Source: Mya arenaria (Eukaryota > Mollusca > Bivalvia > Myida > Myidae). Taken from it: a stretch of 64,000 bases of DNA. The translations under genes were made by a program, and so were the position numbers. Position 1 is the stretch's first letter; the number at the start of each line of letters is the position of its first letter. Location of the stretch: contig NC_069122.1 in the NCBI RefSeq assembly GCF_026914265.1, positions 41,178,125 to 41,242,124 on the forward strand. Direction: 5' to 3'. Under the pieces are notes generated by a model that saw only the letters and a list, made by a program, of their open reading frames with translations, did no database searches and was not told the DNA's origin. Below are positions 1 through 12,890 of this stretch, piece after piece.

Positions 1-244
1 TTGGAAGAGCTGCATGGTGTACTGAATACAGGAGTTTAATGAATTCCATCCACTAGCTGAATCAAGGATGAACACACATTTTAAAACCACATATCAGAAG
101 TTTTTGGAGAGCAAATTTAAATGCAAAACAGCGTTGGAAAATAAACAAGATTTTTTTTTTTAACATGTTTTATCAATGATACATGGCGATCATCAACTTA
201 TTATAAAAATCAGAATTAAAAAAACAACAACATTTAACCATTTA

Positions 245-566
245 TTAAAGCTGCACTCTCACAAATTGAACGTTTGACAATTTTTTTATTTTTTGTTTTG
301 GAGCCATAGTTTTCGAAATTCCATAGAAAACAGTTAAATAAGACTGCTGAAAAATTAGATTGTAGATCTTTATATTTCAGTTCAAAAATTGATGTCTTAT
401 GCAATAAAACATTAATTTTCAAACATAAATATGAAAGTCCGCAATTTGATATTTTGGCAGCAATCTTTTATCACTGGTTTACAGATATTTACGCAAAAAT
501 GTGCTTTTTCCAAGACAAAAATATAAGAGTTGTAAAAATAGTATATCTGTGAGTGTACAGCTTTAA
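245..566. mobile_element. TTAA-flanked MITE, AGCTGCACTC family, copy 1
   Basis: The ends read TTAA-AGCTGCACTCTCAC and, on the other side, GAGTGTACAGCT-TTAA. They are inverted repeats flanked by TTAA, the target site used by piggyBac-type elements. The inside is AT-rich and noncoding. A better preserved relative is at 29436-29752. Calling it piggyBac-like is inference from the TTAA. Confidence 0.75.
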
Positions 567-727
567 CTGTCCATTTAAAATTGGCCAGTACAAATTTACT
601 TTGATATTAGTATAATACTGTTATATATTTATAAATCAATATAAAAACAATATTCTAAGATCTAAATTGATAATAACTTTAAAAATGAAAAAAACGAATG
701 AAGAAACATAAGTTCAAAATATGCAAA

Positions 728-1020
728 TAAGCTGCACACTCACAGATTTACGGTTTTGACAGCTGTTCTATTTTTTTGTCTTAAATGAGCAAATTTCTTC
801 ATTCTTTTTTGCAAATCAGACTGCTGACAAAAGATCAGATCGCAGATTTGTAGATTTCTGTTCGAAAATTAATGTAATGGCATTCAACATCACTTCTTGA
901 ACTTAAATAAGAAAGTATGCAGTCTTATGACACTATTGTTCATGCATTTTCGCATAAATTGGCTCTTTCCAAGCCAAAAAATAAAGAAGTTCACTTCAAT
1001 CTGTGAGAGTGCAGCTTTAA
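728..1020. mobile_element. TTAA-flanked MITE, AGCTGCACTC family, copy 2
   Basis: Left end AGCTGCACACTCACAGATTT and right end CTGTGAGAGTGCAGCT-TTAA match the copies at 245 and 29436. The left TTAA has decayed to ATAA. No coding sequence is visible inside. Confidence 0.72.
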
Positions 1021-1559
1021 GTCAATCTTAATCTTAGGGTCATACATCATTGACTAAATTCACTCTATTGGTCAGTAATCCGATTAGCTGTACATATTAT
1101 TCTCTGATTCAATTAGTCTGACCAATATTAACAGCCTAGTTTCAGTCTAGCAAATAAATTCAACACAAGTTGTTTAATTCTTCTGAGACTGACAAAGAAT
1201 TAAAAACCCACATTCATGAAAAATAAGATATAATATGAAAAAAAACACAAAAAATAGATTCAAGAATAAAAGAAATATGCATCCTTTAATATATATTGCA
1301 TATAAACAATTAATTATCTATTATAAAGTTAACCTGAGTTACAATGTTTTATCTATAATTGTTGCCATTTATATTTAATAGTTATATAATTATCATGTCT
1401 ATCAAACAAACCAAAAAAAATGTCATTAAATATTTGAGATAAGCACAGGCTGACACAAGAACTAAATATTTAAGTCACAGTTGACAAGGCAAACAGTTCC
1501 TACCATGATATATATATATTTATACACATGTATGTCAATAATTCTCGAAAATTGTTCCA

Positions 1560-1735
1560 CCCCCCCCCTCCCTCCCCCATCGTGAATCTGCAACGCGTTC
1601 AGTAAAGATGAAAGATGTTTGCGGCGAACGTTTGCTGTTTGGTTTCCCGCTTAACGTATATGCGCTGCGTTGCAACAGAGATACAAAACGCTCGCCTGAC
1701 TGAACGCACTGCTGATATCCTGGCCTCAGAACACT
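1560..1735. other. CpG-richer patch in AT-rich DNA, function unknown
   Basis: After a C-rich run, about 150 bases contain many CpGs (CAACGCGTT, GCGGCGAACG, ATGCGCTGCG). This is unlike the surrounding AT-rich sequence. Short open frames exist (for example 1615-1806) but none resembles a known protein. The same patch recurs at about 11010-11186. It could be an old exon or a piece of an unrecognised repeat. Confidence 0.3.
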
Positions 1736-2428
1736 CTTTACATATCCCTCTTCCTCCTCTCTTTAAAATGATCGTCTTTTTGCCATTACTCTGTCCTCTC
1801 CATTGAAGTTAGCCTGCAATTTTAGAAAGGAAAATTTTAATTTCACACAAAATTGGCACTTGTTTATACCAGCACATTTGGCATATGACAAGAGCTACAC
1901 CTGCGGGTTCTGAACGCTCGTCTGATTATATCCTTTTATTGTAAATTTATTTCATATTGTACATTTGAAAGTGAATATTCCAATGTTTAAAAGTGATAGC
2001 TCTGATAGTTTGCTTGTAAGCCGCCTTCTAAGCACATTATTTTATTAAACTTAAAATAATTAGACTATAGTCCACAAATACTAAAATATCCCCCATCCTC
2101 CCCATTCCCTTCTAAATGAGTTTGATATATTGAAGGCATAATCCTTTCATTTTCTATGAAGAAACTTAGTGTCCATTTCTCAAAATCAACCAAAATTCAC
2201 GTTTTTTACCCTAAAAACAGGTGAGACTCAATATCTTTAGGGTATAATGTGAAGAAGGGTATAAGATGTACAAGTTCCCCAAGTTTCAAAGTGACAACTT
2301 TGATAGTTTTCATGTAACTGACCTGAACGCAAAACTTAACCCCAAGGCAAGGATAACAATCAAGTGATGACAATTGCTGCTTGTCATTTTTTTCAATAAT
2401 GTATGAATTTAATTCAAACAGAGTTTAT

Positions 2429-2546
2429 TAAAGGGACTAGACACCAGATGATACAATTGCAAAAAAAATAGATAACTGTCAAAAACTTACATACAATTGA
2501 TATACTAGTACTAGTGTATAACTTTTAATCTTACTTTAATAGCTAT
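2429..2546. mobile_element. Left end of an interrupted TTAA element (copy 1)
   Basis: Starts (T)TAAAGGGACTAGACACCAG after the direct repeat AGTTTAT (2422-2428) and is cut at 2546 by the hAT insertion. The matching right end CTGGTGTCTAGTCCCTTTA is at 26438-26456. This copy is the duplicated twin of the left end at 11880. Confidence 0.8.
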
Positions 2547-3321
2547 TAGTGATGGGCCGATGATCGATTATAATCGAAAATTGATCGGAAAGCTTCAAAA
2601 TCGGCGATAATCGATTGTAAATTATCATAATCGATTATCGCGGAACATCATACAAATTTATCAAGGGAGGTTACTCAGTATTCATTTACGATTTTTTTAT
2701 CTTGCCGACATTTCCGCTCATTTTTCTTTGGGTACAATTCGTAAGAATGGCAGACGACAATGACGATATGCTGTACAATTATCCGGGTGGGAAAGCAAGT
2801 CTGGCTCTTTTTTGCATTTAGAAAAATCAAACCAGGACCTCCAACCAAAGAAAACCTTGACACAAGCAAGGCGTATTGTTGCCTTTGCAAAAAGGCTTAC
2901 GCAAAATAGGTATACAGTAACTAGATCACAGGTGATGAGCAAGAAGAGATGTAGAATGAACCCATATCTCATTGACCAGACAATATTTCTAAACAAACAT
3001 TTACTGGTAGATTCATACTGGTGACTTTGAAATTTCTGATGTATACATTTCAGTTTAATGTTTTTTTTCTTTTTAACTTAAAAATATAAAAAAAATATGT
3101 TTTATGTTTGTTAGTTTCCTGAAAAATGAATACGTAAGTTCTATTGTTTGGTTTATATATTCAATTCAGCTTACATAGACGAAGTGATACCCATTACCTT
3201 CAAGTATATCACTAGCAACCACTGCTCTATAATATCCGATTATAGCCGATGTCTAATCGGTTGATGGTCTCCGATTGTAACCGATTATCGATTGTAAAAC
3301 TCAACCGATTGCCCATCACTA
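2547..3321. mobile_element. Non-autonomous hAT element with BED-finger remnant, copy 1
   Basis: The terminal inverted repeats are TAGTGATGGGC and GCCCATCACTA, followed by further short GATTATAATCG-like motifs. A start codon at 2748 opens a frame beginning MADDNDDMLYNYPGGKASL that stops early. A neighbouring frame continues with PPTKENLDTSKAYCCLCKKA, which resembles the first half of a BED-type zinc finger (CxxC) of hAT transposases. The frame is broken and no catalytic domain is present. The flanking 8-mers differ (ATAGCTAT left, GCATCTAC right), so this copy is not bounded by its own target duplication. Confidence 0.85.
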
Positions 3322-3439
3322 GCATCTACACATATACTGAAAAAAAAGTGAATGAAGCATAGTTTTATAATTTCATTTACCTTATCTTCTGATACTACTA
3401 CATGTAAATTGTGAACTGCAGCCTTGCATGTATATATCG

Positions 3440-4047
3440 TTATGTTTTGACAGAATGAAACGAAGAAAAACCCATCAAACTCATCATAGTACTCATTGGA
3501 TATTTATGTTTTTGTGTACGGAACTAATATAAAATAACATTATCTGGTAATATTTCTTGTTTTTATGATATTTTATAGACTCAATATGCTTTAACCCGGA
3601 ATCCTGATCGGAATTACTACCCACTTTTGGTACAAAACAATTTGTATGTGAAGGATTTGCCATATCAAAAAATGGTACATACAATTATTTGGACTACAAC
3701 TCAGCCATGGCCGAATTGTTCCGATTGTTTAAAAACTGTTAACTGCAGCTTGCAGGTGCCTTTTACGTATATTTCATAATTTATGACAGAATGAAATGAA
3801 GAAAACCCATCAAACTCATTATTATTTGTTGAATATTATTTTTTTTTATTTACGGAACTAATGTTAAATAACATTATCTCGTAATTTTTCTTGTTTATAT
3901 AATATTTTATAGACGCAATATGCTTTAACCCGGAATCCTGATCGGAATAACTAGCCGCTTTTGGTACAAAACAATTTATATGTGAAGGATTTGCCATATC
4001 AAAAATCGTAAAAAAAGGCAGTCAACATACAATTATTTGGACTAATG
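3440..4047. repeat. Imperfect tandem pair of a roughly 280-base repeat
   Basis: Two diverged units, about 3440-3715 and 3770-4047, share GACAGAATGAAA, CCCATCAAACTCAT, ACGGAACTAAT, TTTAACCCGGAATCCTGATC and CAATTATTTGGACTA. A third relative is at 33855-34083. No coding potential is seen. The family was not recognised. Confidence 0.75.
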
Positions 4048-4915
4048 TCTGGTTGTCACAGGTATTACTGAAAAAAATTTATGTGGTTTTTCCCTGTTAC
4101 AGTCCACCAATAGCAAATAGTGTCTTTTATATTTACTTAACAATTTTAACATCAAATGTTATCCGAATTGCTCCGTGTCCGAAACAAATTGGAACGATTG
4201 CATTTAAATAACAGTTATGGACACGTGCATTGGTAATCAAAATACTCAAACATGTTCTTAAGATACTCGTGGCCATACCTCGCAAATTTAATCCTCTATA
4301 GAATCAAAGTAGGGAAGAAAATACAGAAAAAAATAATTTCTCGATTTATCAGGGGAAGTAACTCTGATGATCAATGTGACTGGTAGCGCTCGTTTCAAAA
4401 ATTCGACCCCCTACGCAGTGTTCTTACCTTGAAATAGCCGACGAAATAATATGGTTACTGAATTATAAGATGGTGGTAATATCGATCTACACCAAGTTTT
4501 ATAATAATTTACTTACTTTCTTTTTTTCATGCATAACTTGTTTGTTTTTAAACGGAAGTAAACTATATCATATACACATGTGTTCATTGTTTAAAAAGAG
4601 TTAACAATGAACAATGTCGTGACAACATAATCAGGCCCCCCGATCCGCTAGTGAATACAGCTTTAAACTTGAGCACTATATTTACAATGATGAACAATCT
4701 TAGTTATGGAAATTTGAATACATAACAGCAGATGTATTTAATCATTCAAGTGTTGAAATATTATGTATGATCTTGCTGGACATGAGCCTACTGTTTCTGA
4801 AAATTTGCATGTTTACCAAGTTTCATTTAAATCTCAAGGCTGTTTGAATTGGGGCCAAGAAAATATTCGACCTACTGTACGCTAACGACACCTGGGCTTA
4901 TTAACTATAAAAATA

Positions 4916-7658
4916 GGCGCAGTATGAAATGCATACAACAAAGAAATAGAGTAATGCATACAACATAGGCAAAGAAGGGTTTTCACATTTGCATACAACA
5001 TACACAAAGAAGGATGTTGAGAAACGCATACAATATAGAATAAGAACAAAAATATTGACATTGAAATATTATTGTTTAAATCAATAAATTAGTATGTTTA
5101 TGAGGTTAGTCAAGTGAGAAATAGTTTATTAACTTTATATTTGAATTTTGCTTTTAAAAATAAAACATAATTGATTTGTTTTTCAAACTTTTTGTTTTGT
5201 TTGAATAGGGAAAAGATCCTTATATGAAATCATTAAAATTGGTTTAATAGCTTGAAAGAAACAAAAAGTTTATGAAAACTTTGCAATTGGATAAAATAAA
5301 GATTGAATTCATTGTGTATACTACAAGTATATAAGTACATTTAGGAAACAGAAACATATCATGTCACACTGATTACAATACATCAGAAACTTGTAAAAAA
5401 AATCTATATAAATAATTTCTCATAAGTATAGTAAAGCACCTGGTACTTGATAAAAGACATACATGTATTTTTAAGAATTATTGTAAATTATATGTAACAA
5501 TTATAAACTGTATCCGAAATGAACAACACATTTGCATAAATATATTATATAAAAAATGATGAATACAACAGAGAAGCATGTGGGATGTAAAGAGTTTACA
5601 CATGATAAATGCACATTCATTTGTTTACTATAATGAGTAATTTTTTACTTAAATATTGCATGAAAAACACAGAAATTCCTCAGTGGTTGTTGAATAATCT
5701 GAAGGTGTGTTAACACAATATTTGTTGGTCTTTACGGGTGTGGTGAATTTGACATGCAGGCGAAATTGTTGGGTCCATTTTAAAATTATATTTCCACCGT
5801 TCTTCATCCTCATCGAAAAGTGGGAGACATTATATAGTTTCGTACTAAGTAAATTTGTTCTATACAAAATATGTGCTGCTTCCATATGTTTCAAAAAAGC
5901 TTTTTGTTAATTTTTTGTCATTAACAGTCAAATTAAGGTTGACCAGTATGAAACATTTCTGAAACTGGTTCATTATAATTTCTTATGTTTTCAAGATATA
6001 CAAAGCTTTCACATTTTTCTTTTTCTGGTAATGGTTCTATTTTAGGGATTTTATGAATTCAATTTGCCTCAAACTTTAATTAAAAAAAAATCTTTTTTTT
6101 CCTGCTTTGGAGTCCTTGATGTTTAATTAGTAATTTTGGCGTTAATGCAGAATAAAAAAAGTGTTTTTTTGCTGTCCCGGGATTTTGTGGGTTTTTTTGG
6201 CGTTAAACTTAATGAGTTGTCTAGATTTACAAAATCATCAAATTCAATAAAGATTAAGATCAATACACAGAAACTGTGTACTATATACAGATTCACTTAT
6301 CCAATAAAATTAAGGGTCACTTGTCCAGTAAAATACCAGTTATTGGAGATTACTTATGTGTATTGTCTGCCATAAGGTGTCCAAATGACATAATTATGAT
6401 TCATTAATGACATAATCATGATTCATTATATATTTTTCATTTGTCACCTAACACCTATCTTTATGGCATCCCTTAAATTAACGATGTGTGAATGAAGAAC
6501 AAACAAACGATTGCATAGCACCTGCTATTATGGATAATTGGAGTATTGTCTCAGAATTTTGGGGAGTTTATAATAAGGAAGTCAATAAATGAAATCAAAG
6601 GATTGTTATTTCTCAACTCATTTTATTGGAAAGAAAACACTATAACACGATTTATCCAAGCACTCTGACAAATATTTTGTCTGACTATGTCCTATCACTA
6701 AAGCCATTGTTTATAAAAAAACAATGATAAATTTATTCCAATCACAAATATTGCAATCAATATAATATGCACATTTAATAACTACAAATTTAATCTAACA
6801 GAATAACCAAATTTACAACACGAAATATATATACCTACCCTTTTTACTCATTTTTCCTTTCAATTTATAATTTCAAAAGGATCATTTTATAAATTTGGGA
6901 TTGTTTGTTCTGATGAATGTATTGGATACGGAAAGATCAAATGTTGTTTTTTTGCATTGAAAGTTAAACTATTAAACAAATTTAACATCTGAGGTTTATC
7001 CCTTTACAAAATATATTAATAATTATCTATATTTCTCATTTTGCAATAATGGTAAGAACTTATAAATCCTATTTTCACCTATTACAATATAAATCATCAA
7101 TTCAGACATTTTTACAACTACCAAAAACTGGTGTAGTTTTTCATCTTATGATGAAATGAAAGTTATTAAAAGTAATTCTGTGTTTGGTTTTATAATCCTT
7201 ATGCTTCTTCATGTAATCTTAAAATTTATATTTTGTTATTGTTGTTCCGTGTCTTTGCTTTCCCCGATTTCAAAGTTTTCATAAAAGAAATAATAAATTG
7301 TTTCTTTATAAATCTAGATATTAAACCATTAAACCAATTTTAATGATTTGAAATATGGTTCTTTTCCCTATTCAAACAAAACAAAAAGTTTACAAACAAT
7401 CAATTAGGTTTTAATTCTAAAAGCAAAATTCAAAAATAAAGTGAATTAACTGTTTTTCACTTGACTAAACTCATAAACATAATAATTTATTGATTTTAAC
7501 AATAAAATTTCACTGTCAATATTTTTGTTCTTATTCTATATTGTATGCGTTTCTCAGCATCCTTTTTTGTGTATGTTGTATGCAAATGTGAAAACCCTTA
7601 TTTGCCTATGTTGTATGCGTTACACTATTTCTTTGTTGTATGCATTTCATACCGACCC
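4916..7658. mobile_element. MULE-like element with long inverted repeats, copy 1
   Basis: About 330-340 bases at the left (4916 to about 5255) recur in inverted, diverged form at the right (about 7320-7658). Both ends carry TATGAAATGCATACAACA, and GCATACAACAT motifs recur subterminally. A 9-bp direct repeat, ATAAAAATA, lies at 4907-4915 and 7659-7667. Long inverted repeats plus a 9-bp target duplication fit Mutator-like elements. The interior has only short frames (for example 5649-5894 on the minus strand) with no recognisable transposase, so this looks non-autonomous. Confidence 0.8.
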
Positions 7659-8403
7659 ATAAAAATACTAAAGTAACATGATAGGAAAAAGCTCGAACCA
7701 AGGGCTGCCGGTATACTAGCAGGGCGCTCCTACAAACTAAGTTAACCGGGTGGGTAGTTATTGCCCACAAATCGATTTTATGTCTTTTTAATATTAACCA
7801 TGGGAGTTAAACAGTCATTGGAATAAGAAGATCATAGACAATCATATTAATAAAAACGTTTTTTATACAATTTAATAATAACATTAAACATTATATAATT
7901 CAAAAACAATAAATTGTCCTTGGTATGCAATAATTCCTTTAAAGGTTCATTTGCCAATGGTTAAAAAAACCCATCTTTCTTCTTTTTGAAAAATCTCTTG
8001 TTCGACTGTTATCGGCTATGAAGTGTTGTTTCACATCCTGTGTCATAATTTTAAGTTCTAAACGTCAACTTTTTGTATCAAACATTTAAATCTATGTCAC
8101 TTGTGTGCATTTCGTTAATCCTTGCAGTCAAGGAAAGTTTTCATTCATATTGACACACTTCATTTACTTCATCTCTGTTCTTGAACCGAATCCAGTCTCT
8201 TGTGTTTTGAACAAAAATATCTTGTAAAACCACTGATATAGCTGGTGCTATCAGATTAATGGTATCAACTGCCTACTCCTGTTGAGAATCAACTTGGCTG
8301 ACTCAAACATCCGGAATGGACATCTCTGAAATTAAATAAAATAGTTTTATCATCATCCAAGTTAGCCAGAAAAATAAAAATATAAAACACTCTAAAGAGG
8401 CTG

Positions 8404-8515
8404 TTAAAGCTGCACTCTTACAGATTTACCGTTTTGACAACTTTTTTTATTTGTTGTCTTGAAAAGAGGCAATTTCTGCGTAAATATCTGCAAACCAATT
8501 TAGATATTACAACAC
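8404..8515 (+). mobile_element. Truncated TTAA MITE, AGCTGCACTC family
   Basis: TTAA-AGCTGCACTCTTACAGAT and the following GTTTTGACAACTTTTTTTAT match the left half of the family. The right terminus is missing. Confidence 0.65.
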
Positions 8516-8980
8516 TGACTCTGAGAGCTAAAAAGGCTGTAGGCATGACAAGGGTGATTTGACTTTTTTAGATCACTTGAGCACAACATGCCAAGAAATA
8601 CCAGCAAATTTTTCCACTTGTCTTTTCTACACGAGAGTCAATTTCAGCTACACATTAACCCCTAATTGACCGAGAATCTGACCATGTGTTTAATCATGTT
8701 ATCATATCTAGGGAGTTGCTGTAGTTTGGGTCAAGATTTGGAAGAATGTATTTAATTTTGCCCATAAAGACGGGAAGAAATATCAAGTGTTAGACATAAT
8801 TACAGAGTACTTAATTTAGTAAAACTTATTATTTACTTATTCTTAAACAAAAATAATCATGTTGTTTTTAATGAGTAACATTATTTTTTAGACATATGAC
8901 AGATGTTAATGAAAATTGTAAATGAAAAACCAACTGTTTTATTTGGAATGAAAATGTAACCTATATTACATCCTAGGGAC

Positions 8981-9692
8981 CGGCCAAAGTACTTCGAGCC
9001 TCGAGAATATCGAGCCAAGCGGGATTGCTTACAGAATGTTATTTTTTCATTTGTTACATAAAGTCGTATTTACCTCGTCTGTTATTGGCTACGCCATCTC
9101 CGCAAGAGAAGGAAGAGTATTTATTGGGCATAGTTACGCACCCTAAATTTCGTAATATGACTTATTCGATTATTAGAAAATATCATTTTATTTTTTTATT
9201 TATAATAAAAATACATTTATGTGAAAACAAGCAATTGTAAACAGTGAGTAACACAAACATAGCTTAAAAGTTATATCAAAATGCATAATAATTTAGGGAT
9301 GGATAACAATTAGAGACAGAGCTTAAAGTGATGGCATGTTTATTCAAACTGTTAAACCATTTAAATTCGATAATAATTAAAATATCAGTCAAGCAATTTT
9401 AATCCATTAGCGCCTTGTGCTAAATTAAGCCAATCAACCAAATCAAGGTGTGAGATTCTTAACTGAACCTGTGAAAATGACATCGACCCAAGCAACCATA
9501 TCAAAGTGTGAAATTCTTGTTTGGGACCGCGAAAACGACTTCGAGCGTGGAGAAATATCGACCCTCAAGATATCGAGCCATCCGATCGAAATTTATATGA
9601 ACAAAGAGTAAATAAAAATCGGTCCTTTTAATTTGGTTCGAGCCAACGAGGATATCGAGCCATGAGATATCGAGCCAACGAGTTTCGACTGT
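8981..9692. repeat. Repeat rich in ATATCGAGCCA motifs
   Basis: ATATCGAGCCA and TTCGAGCC recur at about 8991-9019 and several times at 9538-9692. The short motif array at each side of about 500 bases suggests the subterminal repeats of a decayed DNA transposon. The superfamily cannot be settled by eye. Confidence 0.5.
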
Positions 9693-10164
9693 ATATATGA
9701 ATCTGGCCGTCTCATAGGTCGAATTATATGCTTTACTAAGCGTATGGATATTGATTTTAAAATGTCAGATTTATTGGGTTCGCATTTTTAACAAAACACA
9801 CACTCTTATTATTCATTTTTAAAGCTTTTTTGTTTTTTTCACAGTAAAAAATATTGTGTTCGTAAGTATACGTATACACCATGCAAAACTTGAAAAAATA
9901 CATCAACTGAATCTCCGAATGTTAAATTTACTTCAAATTTGTTCATATCACCATGAACTCATTCTGAGGCGTTTAAAATGCATTTACGTATAACTGATTG
10001 CGATTTGTTTTTGCAATGTTTCAATCTAGAATATTGCTTAGTTTTGTGTTCATCTGGCATTGTCTTCATACCGTGACCGGTGAAAGAACATATTTTGATC
10101 CCCATAAAATCACGGCAATGGTCGCTGTCCTTGAGTGACTCCTTTTCTGTAATATATTGACAAC

Positions 10165-10403
10165 CCCCCCCCCCCCCCCACACACACACACCCCAAATAA
10201 TAACATGACTCCCATCGAACGTTACTGTAAATAGGTATTTAACCCCACCGAACAAAACCGACTACGTTGGTCATTTAATACGTGTGCTCTTAAGTCTTTG
10301 TAATACAGGTGGTAATGCTGCAGCTATTGCTGTTGATAATAACACTACTGCTTCTGCTATTGCCACTGTCAACACCACCGCCACCACCACCACAACCACC
10401 ACC

Positions 10404-10436
<33 letters not shown>

Positions 10437-10490
10437 ACCCCTAAAACTACTGCCGCTCCTGCTGAATTGTTGTTGTTGTTGTTGTTGCCA
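10165..10490. repeat. Compound microsatellites at the duplication edge
   Basis: A poly-C run merging into CA repeats (about 10165-10192) is followed by CCA/CCACAA, (GAT)n and (GTT)n tracts (about 10370-10490). Several frames stay open only because the trinucleotide tracts lack stops, giving poly-Asp, poly-Met or poly-Ile. The tandem duplication junction sits at the end of the (GTT)n tract. Confidence 0.9.
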
Positions 10491-11997
10491 CTTCATACAT
10501 CATTGACTAAATTCACTCTATTGGTCAGTAATCCGATTAGCTGTACATATTATTCTCTGATTCAATTAGTCTGACCAATATTAACAGCCTAGTTTCAGTC
10601 TAGCAAATAAATTCAACACAAGTTGTTTAATTCTTCTGAGACTGACAAAGAATTAAAAACCCACATTCATGAAAAATAAGATATAATATGAAAAAAAACA
10701 CAAAAAATAGATTCAAGAATAAAAGAAATATGCATCCTTTAATATATATTGCATATAAACAATTAATTATCTATTATAAAGTTAACCTGAGTTACAATGT
10801 TTTATCTATAATTGTTGCCATTTATATTTAATAGTTATATAATTATCATGTCTATCAAACAAACCAAAAAAATGTCATTAAATATTTGAGATAAGCACAG
10901 GCTGACACAAGAACTAAATATTTAAGTCACAGTTGACAAGGCAAACAGTTCCTACCATGATATATATATATTTATACACATGTATGTCAATAATTCTCGA
11001 AAATTGTTCCACCCCCCCCTCCCTCCCCCATCGTGAATCTGCAACGCGTTCAGTAAAGATGAAAGATGTTTGCGGCGAACGTTTGCTGTTTGGTTTCCCG
11101 CTTAACGTATATGCGCTGCGTTGCAACAGAGATACAAAACGCTCGCCTGACTGAACGCACTGCTGATATCCTGGCCTCAGAACACTCTTTACATATCCCT
11201 CTTCCTCCTCTCTTTAAAATGATCGTCTTTTTGCCATTACTCTGTCCTCTCCATTGAAGTTAGCCTGCAATTTTAGAAAGGAAAATTTTAATTTCACACA
11301 AAATTGGCACTTGTTTATACCAGCACATTTGGCATATGACAAGAGCTACACCTGCGGGTTCTGAACGCTCGTCTGATTATATCCTTTTATTGTAAATTTA
11401 TTTCATATTGTACATTTGAAAGTGAATATTCCAATGTTTAAAAGTGATAGCTCTGATAGTTTGCTTGTAAGCCGCCTTCTAAGCACATTATTTTATTAAA
11501 CTTAAAATAATTAGACTATAGTCCACAAATACTAAAATATCCCCCATCCTCCCCATTCCCTTCTAAATGAGTTTGATATATTGAAGGCATAATCCTTTCA
11601 TTTTCTATGAAGAAACTTAGTGTCCATTTCTCAAAATCAACCAAAATTCACGTTTTTTACCCTAAAAACAGGTGAGACTCAATATCTTTAGGGTATAATG
11701 TGAAGAAGGGTATAAGATGTACAAGTTCCCCAAGTTTCAAAGTGACAACTTTGATAGTTTTCATGTAACTGACCTGAACGCAAAACTTAACCCCAAGGCA
11801 AGGATAACAATCAAGTGATGACAATTGCTGCTTGTCATTTTTTTCAATAATGTATGAATTTAATTCAAACAGAGTTTATTAAAGGGACTAGACACCAGAT
11901 GATACAATTGCAAAAAAAATAGATAACTGTCAAAAACTTACATACAATTGATATACTAGTACTAGTGTATAACTTTTAATCTTACTTTAATAGCTAT

Positions 11998-12772
11998 TAG
12001 TGATGGGCCGATGATCGATTATAATCGAAAATTGATCGGAAAGCTTCAAAATCGGCGATAATCGATTGTAAATTATCATAATCGATTATCGCGGAACATC
12101 ATACAAATTTATCAAGGGAGGTTACTCAGTATTCATTTACGATTTTTTTATCTTGCCGACATTTCCGCTCATTTTTCTTTGGGTACAATTCGTAAGAATG
12201 GCAGACGACAATGACGATATGCTGTACAATTATCCGGGTGGGAAAGCAAGTCTGGCTCTTTTTTGCATTTAGAAAAATCAAACCAGGACCTCCAACCAAA
12301 GAAAACCTTGACACAAGCAAGGCGTATTGTTGCCTTTGCAAAAAGGCTTACGCAAAATAGGTATACAGTAACTAGATCACAGGTGATGAGCAAGAAGAGA
12401 TGTAGAATGAACCCATATCTCATTGACCAGACAATATTTCTAAACAAACATTTACTGGTAGATTCATACTGGTGACTTTGAAATTTCTGATGTATACATT
12501 TCAGTTTAATGTTTTTTTTCTTTTTAACTTAAAAATATAAAAAAAATATGTTTTATGTTTGTTAGTTTCCTGAAAAATGAATACGTAAGTTCTATTGTTT
12601 GGTTTATATATTCAATTCAGCTTACATAGACGAAGTGATACCCATTACCTTCAAGTATATCACTAGCAACCACTGCTCTATAATATCCGATTATAGCCGA
12701 TGTCTAATCGGTTGATGGTCTCCGATTGTAACCGATTATCGATTGTAAAACTCAACCGATTGCCCATCACTA
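11998..12772. mobile_element. Non-autonomous hAT element with BED-finger remnant, copy 2
   Basis: Same termini, interior and broken BED-finger frame as the copy at 2547. Flanked left by ATAGCTAT and right by GCATCTAC. It forms the left boundary of the composite element. Confidence 0.85.
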
Positions 12773-12890
12773 GCATCTACACATATACTGAAAAAAAAGT
12801 GAATGAAGCATAGTTTTATAATTTCATTTACCTTATCTTCTGATACTACTACATGTAAATTGTGAACTGCAGCCTTGCATGTATATATCG

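Larger units (their letters stand above)
1041..10494. repeat. 9.45-kb tandem segmental duplication, copy 1
   Basis: The sequence from CATACATCATTGACTAAATT to the end of a GTT microsatellite (CCACTTC) recurs immediately downstream. Matching landmarks are offset by 9450-9451 bases across the whole block. The junction shows about 2 bases (TC) of microhomology. Differences are a few single bases (for example near 4553, 4665, 5781, 7808 and 9014) plus homopolymer-length changes. It contains no recognisable host gene. Confidence 0.95.

Noticed and set aside
1615..1806. 63-codon plus-strand frame MFAANVCCLV... (again at 11066)
   Set aside because: No recognisable domain. The second copy is explained by the segmental duplication, and overlapping frames are equally open.
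10284..10574. Frames with poly-Asp, poly-Met, poly-Ile and poly-Leu
   Set aside because: Entirely produced by trinucleotide microsatellites.
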